Assembly (NCBI GenBank): GCA_025765615.1
Contig: JAIVFJ010000597.1
Span: 1-20,442, forward strand
Source of the DNA: Zopfochytrium polystomum
Taxonomy: Eukaryota > Chytridiomycota > Chytridiomycetes > Chytridiales > Chytridiaceae
Direction: 5' to 3'
Length of the DNA: 20,442 nt
Part shown: in pieces, positions 1 to 9,929 of the stretch
Layout: each line of letters opens with the position of its first letter
How positions within the stretch are numbered: the stretch's first letter is position 1
Made by a program: the position numbers and the translations under genes
Notes under the pieces: generated by a model
Databases searched by the model: none
The model's input: the letters and a program-made list of their open reading frames with translations, nothing else
What the model was told of the DNA's origin: nothing

Positions 1-15
1 TAATTTTTTGCCAGT

Positions 16-3000
16 TCAGGTCCTTCCAGTTCCGAAAATAAAGTTTGGCATCAAATGCTCACTGCTGTTGTCTTTTATTGCTTGTGGTTCCACTGCGGCA
101 GCAAGCTCAGCAAAGCCCAAAAAAGCATTGCTTCCAACGAAACGAGCTGGCATGCTTCTTGCTGAAGAATGTAGAGTCTGATCTGATCTTGTTGGAAGCT
201 CAGGATTCTGTCTCATGCTGTCTTGGAGTCTCAAATTTTGATAACTGGAAGACAGATTAGAGGGTGGTTGAAACTTTAAAAAAGTTGCAGAATGAATTTG
301 CAGCCACACCCACCTTCAGCTGCATCTTGGACAGGCTCAGTTGTGATTTTCTCTAGAATGCCCTTTAGCTCCACGTAGACATCTTGAAATATAGGACGAG
401 GTTTGTAGTCCAGATTCCAGCACTTCTTGAAGAGCTTCAACAGGGAAGTCCCAACAGAACCCAAAGGGACAAAGATGTCTGATTTAAGCTCTTCCAAAAC
501 ATCCTGGCGTCTGGATTCCGCCAGGAGGAGGCAAGAACAGACTGGACGTCAATGTTATCCCATGGATTCCAAAGACTTCCACCCAGCTGATGACCTCAGT
601 CATCAGAACAGCAAATGAATACACATCACTTTTGTTTGAGATCTGGAAATTCGAAAAACTTGTGTCAGACACATAAAAGAATCAGTGAAGTAATTGACAA
701 ATCACAGACCTTGGGGTGGCGACCCGTACGTTCAGGAGCCAACCACAACAGGGTGTGAGACTACACTGAGGTCTCAGTGATAAAGTCTAGGGATTTTATT
801 TGCAAAAACAAGCGTACCTCTCATAAAACCACAAGGACCAGGACTCCTATTATTATTCCCAGTTCTTTAGTTTCCAAGGCGTTATCAAAGTGTATTTGCA
901 GCTAACCTGTCTTTATTATTGGGCCTGCTTTTACTACTTTTGTCTTAACAGTTTCCGTTGCACCAGGGTTTTCTCAACATATTTTCTTTTTTGGTGACTA
1001 ACAGAGACTGACTGACTGCCTTGGGATGGGGTGCCTGACAGGCCGTACCCCAAGCCTGCCTAATTTATTATTTATTTTCGGCACTTGTACATACATGCAT
1101 AGGGTTGGGGGGGGACTTAGAGCATTTGTGGTGGATGCTTCAAGTTAGGGGGGTTGACTTGTCAATTTTCTGTCTCTCTGTTTTTGGGCCATTTCTCTTT
1201 TTTCTTTTTCTTCAATCTGATTTCTGTCCTTTGGCACCAATACAGAGTCTCTTCAAATCCATCTGGCTCACGACAGCGATGGTAGTGAGAGGTGGTACAC
1301 ACCCAGGTGAGTACATGGTCCCTTAGTGGGGCTCCTCTTAAGGGGCCGTGGGTGGGGAATGCAGCTGGCCCTACCACCAATGTGTGACACTGCTGGCTCT
1401 GTGTTGAAGTGAGGATCACAGGCACTCAGCCGCTGCAACAGCAGTGGTGGTGGTGGTGACGACGATGGTGTCGTCATCCCCAACCTTCCCGTCCCCGCGA
1501 GGGTGTTGGTGGCCGCGCTCGGTGCAGCCCCCGACACCTGAGAGTTCGATCTACGAGTGCCTGCCTCGGTCCTATTGCTGTGAGAGTGAGATGTGTGAGT
1601 ATGAGTGCGATGCCATAAAGCCCGTTGGTTGAGTGATCGTGCCGACGCTGCCCGGCGGGGTGCGTGTACGATTGCAGGTGTTTCTGCATGCGAGTTCCCT
1701 GCTGGCGAGCTTCCGACCCCTACATAGTCAACTCCCTTCTCTCTCTCCCCCCCGTTGCTGGCGACTACGAGGGCTCCTGCAGCACCGTCCGCGACGAGGG
1801 GCGCTAGGTTGCGCCCTGTCTGTCCCGTCGCTATTAACCGCTCCTGTTGTGTTTAAGATTAGGTTCCTGAGATAAAAACCCCCGTTTCCCTCTTCTCTCT
1901 CTATTCTGCGGTTGTGTTGCACCCTCAGGAGTGCCCTTCCGTTTCCCCTCGCATCAGCCCGCAGCCACGCAAGTAATCGGTGCTCCAACACCAATCCCTC
2001 AGAGGATTGTCCCTCTGAGTGTTCATTCTTTGTGTTTGAGACCCCTGTTAGACAGATCAGTAGGGATACTTTGTGGACTAGGCAAGTAGTAGGGTTGAAA
2101 CACCCCCTAGACAACAGCCCAATAAAGTTAGTTTTAGCCTATTATTTGCTTTCCCTCACTCTAGGGCCCAGATCCCAGGGTCTAAGGAGTGAGTATAGTC
2201 TCACAAGGGAGCCACCACCAGCAGAAGAAGTTGTTGTCTTTGTCATTGTCTGACTTGAGTTTGTTCTTGCCAAAATCTGTAAACTTGGAGAGAATGGGGC
2301 CGCCTTGGAGATTCTGTGTGAGGACGATGTTGAAGCTCTTCAAGTCATTGTGGGTGATCTTGAGTGTCATGCAGGTAGGCCCTGCCAGAAGAAACTTGGT
2401 GAAGGATGGTCACACGTTGATGGATTGTTGTGCTGCTGTTGGCTGGATTTTCGTAGTAGCTGGCCAAGGAACCAAGTGCTGCCAACTTTGGGAAGGAGAG
2501 AAAAATTCCACACATTGAGGGTTATGCCAGATTCCAGATTCCAGATGAAGCATGAAAAGAATCAGTGCTTACCTCCAGAACAAAGAAAAGGCTTCATCAG
2601 CTTGGAGCACACCATGAAACCCAATGACAAAGGGATGCCTTGATCGCTGCAGGATGTTGGCCTCATTGATGAGTTCGTTCTTGGTTTGTAGTTCAAGACT
2701 GTCAGCTTCAGAGCCTTCACAGCAACAGGGATGGTGCTGAGAAAGAGGCCCTTATGCACCTTGCCACAAGAATCTTCACCAAGTAGATTTTCTTGATTGG
2801 AGAAAACAACATCGTCGTCATCAGGAATGGTGACTGCATCAAGCCCAATGCGTGATAGCTTGAAGAGTCGAGCAGCAATCTGCTCGTGGGCAGTTGACGT
2901 GACTCCTTTTTGGAGATCAACATCTTTTTGTTTTGAAAGGAAGGCAAAAAACCCCATAAGCTTGCTGAGCACAAAAAGAAGAAGAAAAAAAGACACTCAC

Positions 3001-3323
3001 AATGCTGGCCAGCAGTAACAATAGCAGCAGCGCTGTACTGAACAGCCTTGGAGCTGGACAGGTGCACAGGGACAATTGGCTTGCGAATGTCATTTGCAAA
3101 CTTTATTTCAAGCTTGCAGTTGTGGGACTCCAAGTACCTGTCTGACAGGAATGCGACAACAGAAGCGGAATGACAGATCTTGTTGGCCATGTTGTTGGTG
3201 TCGATCCAAACGCAGATGTTCATGCGACGCAGCTTTTCAACCATCATAGCCTTTTGTTTTCAAATAAAAAGCAATTATTAGCTGTTTGTTCAATATTTCA
3301 ACACCCTTTCATTGAAACTAACC
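16..3323 (-). pseudogene. Decayed TIR-kinase fusion gene, split by an LTR insertion
   Basis: This was a TIR domain followed directly by a TKL-type protein kinase. Exons visible on the minus strand: one ending at 3323, then 3250-3001, 2923-2573, 2485-710 (interrupted), and from 642 down. The TIR exon carries CVWIDTNNM and SHNCKLEIKFA, whose Glu (3107-3109) sits where TIR NADases keep the catalytic residue. A YVDLQ stretch crosses the next intron. The kinase shows a weakened Gly loop GEDSCGKV near 2780, VAVK lysine (about 2717), NELINEANIL of helix C, ALGSL hinge, HNDLKSFN catalytic loop (about 2352; HRD Arg is Asn), TDFG (about 2277), LWLAPE (about 731-745), SDVYSFAVL (below 642) and CWNLDYKPRP of subdomain XI (276-497 reading). 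A C-terminal tail with FAELAAA runs to a stop at 16-18. Reading frame changes occur after VAVK, before the hinge, before HND, around the activation loop and in the C-lobe, so no continuous product is possible. Spacing and motif order follow the intact kinase at 9930-11778, which is the main support. The N-terminus upstream of 3323 is not resolved. Confidence 0.82.
754..2205 (+). mobile_element. Solo-LTR-like insertion, 1,452 bp, 4-bp TSD AGGG
   Basis: The segment starts TGTGAGACTACACT and ends with the inverted counterpart AGTATAGTCTCACA, 13 of 14 positions matching. The ends obey the TG...CA rule of LTRs. It is flanked without any gap by AGGG on both sides (750-753 and 2206-2209). Removing it and one AGGG brings the kinase activation loop (GGGSL on the right) next to LWLAPE (on the left). 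It holds no protein that I recognise. An AATAAA at 2121-2126, about 80 bp from the right end, suits an LTR transcribed on the plus strand. The centre (about 1440-1900) is GC-rich with pyrimidine runs. A solo LTR left by recombination between two LTRs is the simplest reading; a non-autonomous element with terminal inverted repeats is the alternative. Confidence 0.75.
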
Positions 3324-4445
3324 TTTGTGCCGAGTTTTCAGCTGTGTTGGAAAGGGACCGAAAAAAAGAAAAATTGGCATAATGTGAGTTCACAGAATCC
3401 TGAAACGAATTCTTCGAAACAACAAACCTGTTGGCACAATGGTTCATCAGTTGTAAATTGCACATGGCGGGAAAAAAAATTGGTTGAAGTTTTAATCCGA
3501 CGAAATTTGGTTTCTCCCACGCCATCACTCTCCTCTCGAATATCCCGCAGGGGTCCCAGTGCAAAATCTAGATTTTGCTACAAGAAAAAAAAAGGATAAT
3601 TTGGCCAAGCTTGCCTTGTCCACCAACCAGCAGTAGGTGGTTGCAGAAGGGAGCAAGCAGAAGCTGATGGATTTTGCCTTTCGTTGGTGACGTGGGAAGA
3701 AGTTGAAAGGTGGGGTGAGGTTTGGGTGTTGCAAGTTAAGGAGGACTATGGCGATGCCCAGTCATGCCTGTGGACACTTGATTCAGAAGGAACAACATGT
3801 AAATGGCTCTTGCGGCTCTGACAGCTGTTGATTTTACACTTTGTTTTCCACAAGCTGTTTTTTTTCCCCTCGTTCCTTGTGTACTGTCTTCACTTCATTT
3901 CTTTCTATGTTCGAGGCCTGCTGTGGATCCTTGCCAGAGTCAACCATTTGGGCCCTGACGTGTCAATATTGATATTTGAGAGAAAAAACTTCGCAATCCA
4001 CGTCGATTGCTGCCAGGGTACCAGCTGCCCCTTGAGGTCTGGACCCTCCTGATCCAATTCAACAGGCAGATCATGCTCTCCGGTGAAAATTTCAGACTGC
4101 TGCATTGTTGAAGTTGCAGTGTAGAAGGCGACATTGTGAGTGAAAGTGGTGTTGCAAGAAGGTGGAAGGGTTGAGGCTGCGAAGCGAAGCAAGTGGCTGA
4201 GAGGTAGAAAGAAAGAAAGGGTACAACTGATTTTTGAATTGAGGACAAGGGCGGGCAAAGGAGCTTGTTTTAGACAGGGACTGGCAAATTGGAGTGAGAG
4301 TGTATTTTTTTTTTCAATAAGAAAACTCTGCCCAATCTGTACTCCTGCAGGGAGGTTGACCATGTTTCCTGTTTTGCCCATCTGAACAAGTTGCAAACTG
4401 CTTCAGACAGGACTTTGCTCTGGGGAGGTGGTGCAAACCCCCTTC
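3324..4445. other. No confident gene; possible 5' part of the TIR-kinase locus
   Basis: This stretch lies upstream of the minus-strand TIR exon. It is rich in T and A runs. A minus-strand open reading of 163 codons (4396-3905) contains a moderately protein-like stretch GEHDLPVELDQEGPDLKGQL and could be a 5' exon of the neighbouring pseudogene, but I see no domain and no splice sites that tie it in. I do not call a gene. Confidence 0.3.
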
Positions 4446-4708
4446 CGACAGAGGCAGGGTGATTTGAAATATTCAGAGCATTTCAAATCAACCAAGATCT
4501 GTGCGGAGCCCTGTGTGCAAGCAACTGGTCTCCCCACAGAGAGGGAAAATGATTTGAAATCTTCAGAAGCATTTCAAATCAACCAAGGTCTGTCCAGAGG
4601 TCTGTGTGCAGTGACCAAGCTTCCCACAGAGGAAAGATGATTTGAAATCATCAGGGGCATTTCAAACCCCTAATCCAGAGGCCTTGGCGGAGGTCTCTGC
4701 ACAGGAGA
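4446..4708. repeat. Three tandem ~90-bp units, each with a GATTTGAAAT hairpin
   Basis: Three imperfect tandem units share CACAGAG-like starts, GATTTGAAAT, a 9-10 nt spacer, ATTTCAAATC, then AACCAAG(A/G)TCTGT and a GTGTGCA block. In units 1 and 2 the two 10-base arms are perfect inverted repeats; in unit 3 one base of the right arm differs (ATTTCAAACC). The arms are better conserved than the sequence between units. Function unknown; it could be part of a retroelement LTR or 5' region, since copia integrase coding follows within about 200 bp. Confidence 0.8.
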
Positions 4709-4713
4709 CAAAG

Positions 4714-4768
4714 CAGACAAAAGTCAGCTGACTTGGTTCAACATTGGTTCAGACAAAAGTCAGCTGAC
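4714..4768. repeat. 36-bp direct repeat containing palindrome GTCAGCTGAC
   Basis: CAGACAAAAGTCAGCTGAC occurs at 4714-4732 and again at 4750-4768, a period of 36 bp. Each copy contains the perfect 10-bp palindrome GTCAGCTGAC (4723-4732, 4759-4768). The flanking TTCAACATT is also reused just downstream. This may be a duplicated protein-binding site in a retroelement control region; that is inference only. Confidence 0.7.
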
Positions 4769-4915
4769 CTGGGCAGCTGTGAGCTGTCCCAGTTCAACAT
4801 TTCTCTGAGCCCATTGAGTGTGATTCTAATCGCATTGTCCTTGCCAGCAAAGCCTAGGAAAGCAAAGCTAGAATCACCATCGTCTTCACCTAACTCTTTT
4901 TGTTGGATTAGATTA

Positions 4916-5465
4916 GGCCTTTTGGCTTACCCTGGCAGCTGCGCATGCTGCGCCTCCATCTTTAGGTCACACTGACTCGTCTTCACCTCAACAGGCCATT
5001 GAGGCCTTCAAAGTTCTTCACAAGAAATTTGGACATATCTCTTTGACTTTGTTGAAAAAGATGTGGGAAAATCTCAATAAAGATGGAAAATCATTTTCTG
5101 ACATGACCACAAGCACACCCTGCGTGACGTGTGACCTTAGGAAGATGAGGGCCAGACCCATTTACTCAACTGATAGGCCAAACACCCAGCTCCTGGGTTG
5201 TTTACACACTGATGCTGTACCCCTGCCTACAAGGAAGGCATGGTGAAAAATGTCGGCAATTAGTTGTTGAAGAGTCAACACGGTGGATTGACATCCAATT
5301 CTTGCACTCACTGGATCAAGCTCCAGATTGCTTCTGATCCACGATTGAGCGATTTGAACTGCATCACAATGCACATGTGGTTGGTGTTCGAAGTGACCGT
5401 GGAGAGATTTACAAATCAGACCCTGTGCGTGTCATGCTTGCCCAGCAACTATTACAGCGTGCATA
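4916..5465 (+). pseudogene. Ty1/copia integrase fragment (GAG-pre-integrase plus catalytic core)
   Basis: An open frame from about 4916 reads into the GAG-pre-integrase domain: VLHKKFGHISLTLLKKMW, then CVTCDLRKMRARP, giving the His/His/Cys/Cys zinc-binding pattern that precedes copia integrases. LHTDAV follows, with the Asp expected as the first catalytic residue. The frame stops at 5246. In another frame from about 5250 the integrase core goes on as RQLVVEESTRWIDIQFLHSL, a stop near 5337, then VVGVRSDRGEIYKSD, the second catalytic-Asp motif (usual form RSDxGGEY). Homology ends around 5465, so the third catalytic residue and C-terminus are missing. At least one frameshift and one stop make this a dead fragment. 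No LTR or gag is visible to its left. Confidence 0.8.
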
Positions 5466-6432
5466 TCATCATTATGTATCAATAATTTATAACAGAGTTT
5501 TTTCTCTTTCTCTCCAAGTTGGGGAGAAGGACCACCCACAAACACACTTCTCCACTTCATTCACTCCTTCCACTCACTCACTCAGAGTAGACTGTTTACA
5601 CATCAGCGTGCCAGCTATCTGGCTGCATCAACCACAGATTCTAGCTCAGAACAACACACTCTACCGCCTCCAACAAACAGAATCAGCATAGCTCAATTTA
5701 GAGACCATTTCCTTTGGGAGGCCCAAAATTTTTGACACCCTCTACCGGCCTACTCTGTCATTCAATCCAGGTGTGCTATAGTGCATTCAAAAGCCCTGAA
5801 TCACCTCTTTCCAACAAGCTATCACAGAGCTCTCTACGTTGTCCCTACGGAATTTGATTGAACGCCAAAGTCAAAAACGCTTTCTCAACTTTGCGTGACA
5901 TTGTCTCAACAAAGAGAAGCAATCAGATGACGCCCTTACACACCTGTATTTGCCTGCTTCTGCTCTTTTGATTGATACCTAAAGCGCTGTGCTGCAATGC
6001 CTACAGCAGGAGCTACAAGAGATTTTGATAAGGGGGTCCAAAAAAATCAAACTACCACTACCTCCAACCACAATTTTGTCTTTTCTTTTGTGACAAGTCA
6101 CCCCAGCTGGACACCAAATTGCTCTAAGTTCTCTCTATTCCATTCTCCTACACTCTCCAAGGGAAAACACCACCACTTCGATCCTCAGCCTGAAATTCAG
6201 CACACGATCTCTATTCAACAGTGCCAACTATTTTTCGTCCATCAATCAGCTTGCAACAAGCATTGTGTGCAACACACATCTTCTATCCTGGACCATTTTC
6301 TCCATCAAGTACAGCATCAAACAACTCCTAGAGTCACTATTTATCACCACTGCACTGTCGAGCAACTCCTCCAAATTTTCCAGCAACTAACTGGTTTTCT
6401 TCTGCAACAGAATCATCACTGTGCACAACGCA
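5466..6432 (+). other. Non-coding stretch ahead of copia gag, probable leader or 5' LTR remnant
   Basis: This joins the integrase fragment to the gag start at 6433. The long plus-strand open frame 5997-6497 encodes His/Gln/Thr-rich, non-domain sequence, as expected from CAN-rich leader DNA, and I do not call it. CCTCCAACA ending at 5675 is the inverted counterpart of the TGTTGG that opens the 3' LTR at 9732, so a 5' LTR may end there. The sequence upstream of 5675 does not otherwise resemble that LTR by eye, and no clear primer-binding site follows. Confidence 0.35.
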
Positions 6433-6729
6433 ATGTCTTCCGACCTGAACTCGTTTGTTGGCATGTTCACTGGCAAGACGCTGACAGAATTCAATGACTT
6501 TATTAGCAACCTTCAGATCAAGGTTATTGGTGAAAAGGGAATTCAGGATCTAACGTGGACAGACCTATTCCCTCTTGAGAGACCTTCCTGCAATGAGGAG
6601 GCCTATCATTCGTACGTCACACCTGCCCAAGGATCAGTGGGACAGATGGCATTTCTGGCTGCACTGTCAAAATGGTGGACACAGCACACCAGAGCCGAAG
6701 ACCAGCAAAACACTCTCACCAAACCCTGA
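6433..6729 (+). CDS. Copia-type Gag N-terminal fragment
   Basis: The frame opens with ATG at 6433 and encodes about 98 residues: MSSDLNSFVGMFTGKTL, then ISNLQIKVIGEKGIQDLTW and AFLAALSKWWTQHT. Length and sequence style suit the N-terminal part of a copia Gag capsid, but there is no zinc knuckle before the stop at 6727-6729. Reverse transcriptase coding in another frame begins at about 6716, so protease and integrase are absent: the element carries an internal deletion. The gag assignment rests mainly on this position in the element, not on a diagnostic motif. Confidence 0.55.
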   Translation: MSSDLNSFVGMFTGKTLTEFNDFISNLQIKVIGEKGIQDLTWTDLFPLERPSCNEEAYHSYVTPAQGSVGQMAFLAALSKWWTQHTRAEDQQNTLTKP

Positions 6730-7377
6730 CGCACAAAGAGGCCATGGCTTCACCCTTTGCCAAAGAGTAGAGAGAGGCCGAAGAGTACAAACTGAGCATG
6801 CTCCACAGCATGGGCGTATTCATCAAAGCCACCGCTCCACCCAACAAACATTGTGAGTTGTAAGCGGGTATACAAGCTGAAGTTCAAACCCGACAGCACC
6901 ATCGAACGATTTCACGCAGGAGCCCAGCATTGACTTCACTCTGACTTACTCGCCAGTAATTTGAGGTAACACTATCCGATGGATGATTGCTCTCAGCACC
7001 CTGTATTCCTGGGACATGGAGATGATCAACATCTCCTCAGCCTACCTGTATGGAATCCTTGTTGTTGCCAACTTCATGGCGCCACCATCTGGTGTACCAA
7101 TCCCCCCTGGAATGGTTTGGTTACTCCAGAAGGGATTGTACTTGCTAAGGCAATCAGGCTGGACTTGGTACTGCGCCTTGCAGCACACCTACGGTCAAAG
7201 GGATTCCAGCAGAGTTGGGCAGACCCATGCTTGTTCTGGCAGCAGAACCAGCATGGACTTTGATTCATCCTCACCTATGTTGATGACCTTCCCTTGTTCG
7301 GTCACACTGCTGCCATCAAGGATGCGATTGCTGACCTCAAGGGGGAGTTCAAGCTTCGGGAGCTTGGGAAGCTCACC

Positions 7378-8553
7378 TATGAGATCCTCTACATCTCTGA
7401 AGGCTCATCCCATAGTCTAGTTGATATGTGGGGAAAGGACAAGTCATCAATGATGGGAACTCCTGGTTCTAACCCTGATGTTGGTGTTAATACTACTCTC
7501 TATGTATGCTCTGAAAGCACAGGTATACCAATCAATAAATGTCATGAGTCATTGCTGACTCATGAGTACCATAACAGCCATGGACAAACATACAGCGACA
7601 GTTTCCACATGAATGAATCATGGGTGCCATAGGCATGAGATGACAGGGTTAAGCCCTGGAGTGCCCATACAGGACGGAATGGTATCTGACATACCAACTT
7701 GATGTGGAAGATGAGACAGGCCTGACTTGAAGAGGGAAGAACCTGATGGTGAAGTTGTGCTCAAAAGAGGGGTGCAATGGCAGATTACTGTAAGTAACAA
7801 AGAAGCTTGGCCCACTCTGCACTAGCCTCTCTAAGTTCTCATCTCAGTAGACCCAACCCAACTTAGTCTTCACACACTCTTGCTTTGGGACGGGGGCACT
7901 CACACAGCTTGGCCTACTCTGCACTTGCCTGGGGGAATGCTACCTCTACTTGCTTGGTCTGGGGGCTCTGGCCAAAGAGGACTTTTAATCCACCTTGCTT
8001 GGCCTACTCTGCACTTGCCAGGGGGATCTCCTACACCAAAAGAGGACTCCATCTTCCCTGCTTGGCCCACTCTGCACTTTGCCAGGGAAGGTCAAAAAGG
8101 AGAAAATGAAAGAAAAGAACAATTTGTAAGAATGAATCATCCTTCAGCCACATCCCCCTCCACCCAGTGTCTCTCCTGCCTCAAATTTGAGATGGGCTGA
8201 AATTGAGGGATGGGAGGCCACATCAGTGCAGGGACAGAGGCTTGAAAGGTAGGAAAATGGGAAAACAAGAGAAAATGAGTAAAAATAAGAAGAAATAAGA
8301 AGAAATAAAGGGTATGCCCCTTGTGCTTAGGCCCATTCAGCACAAGGAACACCCAGATGCTCTTTTTGATGCAGGGCATCAGCACTGAGTTACTTTTGAA
8401 AGTAAGAATAAGTATTCAAACATAGGAATAGAGTGGTTGTTTGTGATTGATGGGGGGCCATTATATGTAAAGGTAAAACCAATGAACTAGCCAAGGAAGA
8501 GCTTTTAAAGAGACCTCAACAGCTCAATGGCCCATGAGATTAGGAATCTCATA
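7378..8553. mobile_element. 1,176-bp insertion with TATGAGAT inverted ends, nested in copia RT
   Basis: The element begins TATGAGATCC and ends GGAATCTCATA, so both ends read TATGAGAT inward. CACC flanks it at 7374-7377 and 8554-8557. If the element plus one CACC (1,180 bp) is removed, the reverse transcriptase rejoins in frame as LGKLT-YVLSMEV with canonical spacing. The boundary is ambiguous by up to 2 bp, because the flanks read CACCTA on both sides. No coding sequence of its own is recognisable; the interior has a degenerate repeat array. It is most likely a non-autonomous element moved by proteins encoded elsewhere. Confidence 0.75.
7804..8083. repeat. Degenerate repeats of GCTTGGCC(T/C)ACTCTGCACT
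   Basis: Four copies of GCTTGGCCYACTCTGCACT start at 7804, 7907, 7997 and 8060. Copies two to four continue TTGCC or TTTGCC followed by a G-rich tract. The stretches between copies 2, 3 and 4 also share CCAAAGAGGACT or CCAAAAGAGGACT, so the array grew by unequal duplication of a longer unit. It lies wholly inside the nested element at 7378-8553. Confidence 0.75.
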
Positions 8554-9464
8554 CACCTACGTTCTCTCAATGGAAGTTATTTTTATCCATGATTCAAACC
8601 TCACAATCCTTCACCAAGCTAACTTCATCCGAAACTTCCTATCTCGCTTTGAGGCTGAACACAGCACTGTGAGGCCTCGAGGCGCACCACTCAAGACTAC
8701 CTCCAAGCTCACCCCTTGTGTGCCATAATCCATTAACCCTGATGAAGAGAGTGTTGACAGCACTGAGTATCTCCGTGTGATCGGCAGTCTCAACTATGCA
8801 GCAACATCAACCAGACCAGACCTTGCGCTCAGTGTCAGTCTGCTTGGCTCCTTTGCTCAGGATCCATGCAGACGGCATTGGTGTGAGCTGTTGAATGTTG
8901 TTGAGTATGTCAAGGCCACCTCCACAGTTGGGCATTGCTACAGTGCAGATGGCAACCCTCAACCTGTCAGATACGCAGACGCATCATTCAACTCTCGCTC
9001 ACAGATAGCATACCTTGTGCTGCTAGCAGGGGGAGCAATTGTGTGGAAGTCGGCGCATTTGTCAACAGTCCCAACATCGTCAACAGCAGCAGAGTATATT
9101 GCTCTCAGTGAACTTGGTCGGGAGCTTGAAGCTATCAACAACCTTCACCTGTCAGTCAAGATGCCCCTGAAGCTACCACTGACTGCTTATGAGGATAACA
9201 CACCAACGGTCCATATGACAGTGAACGAACTTCATACGGACTGCTCCAAGCACATTCAACTTTGCTACCACCACACATGGACATGACATGGTTTTTGAAG
9301 GCCGAATACTACTTGGACTTGTTGATTCAATCAAGGGACCAGCCGAACATAACAAGTTGATTGAGCATGTACGAGCAATTAGGACGAAACGCTGTGAAGA
9401 GTACTTTCTCCAGAAATGGACCAAGGACAAGGAGAAGAATACAGTGCATGGCGCGCAAGGGTAA

Positions 9465-9720
9465 AGTAGTGGGTTAAGCCCAGGGTGGGGCACTGGTTAG
9501 ATTTTCTTTCTTTCATTTTGCTGTTTTGGGCACCCTTTTGTTTTCCCCACCTTTTTGCAGTACTCTCCTCAGTAGTGCCTTCCCAGATACATTTCCTTTC
9601 CTTACCCTGCTACAGTTTTCCCAGATCGGTCAATTGGTTTGGGTTTTTCACCTGGGCAGTGGCGTTTTAAATTCTCTCACTCAGTTTCTTTGAAGTAGTT
9701 TCACTTTTAAAGGTGCTTGT
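9465..9720 (+). other. 3' untranslated part of the copia element
   Basis: This is T-rich sequence between the end of the RNase H remnant and the polypurine tract. It contains no domain-like ORF. GGGTTAAGCCC occurs here (about 9473) and also at about 7649 inside the nested element; the match is short and may be chance. Confidence 0.5.
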
Positions 9721-9925
9721 GAAAGGGGGAGTGTTGGAATATGCCCTCACGAGAAAACATTAATCGATTGACGAACTTGTCTCTCCCTTCCTTCTCCAGT
9801 CCCGCTCCACTCCCGCAACTGCAATCACACTCTCGTGTGATCACACCGTTCCTGAAGGCCGAATTTCAACACCTTACCAGGGAGAGCGCACATGGAATAA
9901 AAGAGGCACCACTTCATATACACTC
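9721..9925 (+). mobile_element. Polypurine tract and 3' LTR of the copia element
   Basis: GAAAGGGGGAG (9721-9731) is a classic polypurine tract. It is directly followed by TGTTGGAATATG, a typical start of a copia LTR, at 9732. AATAAA occurs near 9896, as expected of an LTR polyadenylation signal. The right end is not fixed. It must lie close to 9925, because the kinase gene on the opposite strand has its stop at 9930-9932. No second copy of this LTR was found on the left side of the element, so only start, tract and signal support the call. Confidence 0.6.
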
Positions 9926-9929
9926 ACAC

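Larger units (their letters stand above)
6716..9464 (+). pseudogene. Ty1/copia reverse transcriptase-RNase H, broken and interrupted
   Basis: Reverse transcriptase begins with THKEAMASPFAKE, where a TAG replaces the usual Trp. CKRVYKLKFKPDSTIERFHA and IDFTLTYSPVI follow in other frames, then ISSAYLYGILVVANFMAPP, VWLLQKGLYLLRQSGWTWY, SWADPCLFW and the catalytic YVDDL (about 7276). At LGKLT (7377) the frame is cut by an insertion and resumes at 8558 with YVLSMEVIF, matching the canonical DLGELHYFLGIEV spacing. RNase H carries VIGSLNYAATSTRPDLALSV, RYADASF, STAAEYIALSE, YEDNTP and SKHIQL. A last frameshift near 9287 leads to FEGRILLGLVDSIKGPAEHN and a stop at 9462-9464. Several stops and frame changes rule out a functional product. 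Confidence 0.88.

Noticed and set aside
1268..1900. Coding potential in the GC-rich centre of the solo LTR
   Set aside because: Frames on both strands are short, low-complexity and domain-free.
3596..3670. Walker-A-like reading on the minus strand (LLLVGGQGKLGQ)
   Set aside because: It lacks GK[ST], lies in a short frame with poly-Phe on one side, and no other NTPase motif follows.
5997..6497. 166-codon plus-strand open frame before copia gag
   Set aside because: His/Gln/Thr-rich, domain-free and overlapping the gag start in another frame; typical of CAN-rich leader DNA.
7370..8560. TA target duplication (Tc1/mariner style) for the nested element
   Set aside because: It would leave two extra codons (Thr-Tyr) in the RT where copia spacing is fixed; a CACC duplication restores canonical spacing.
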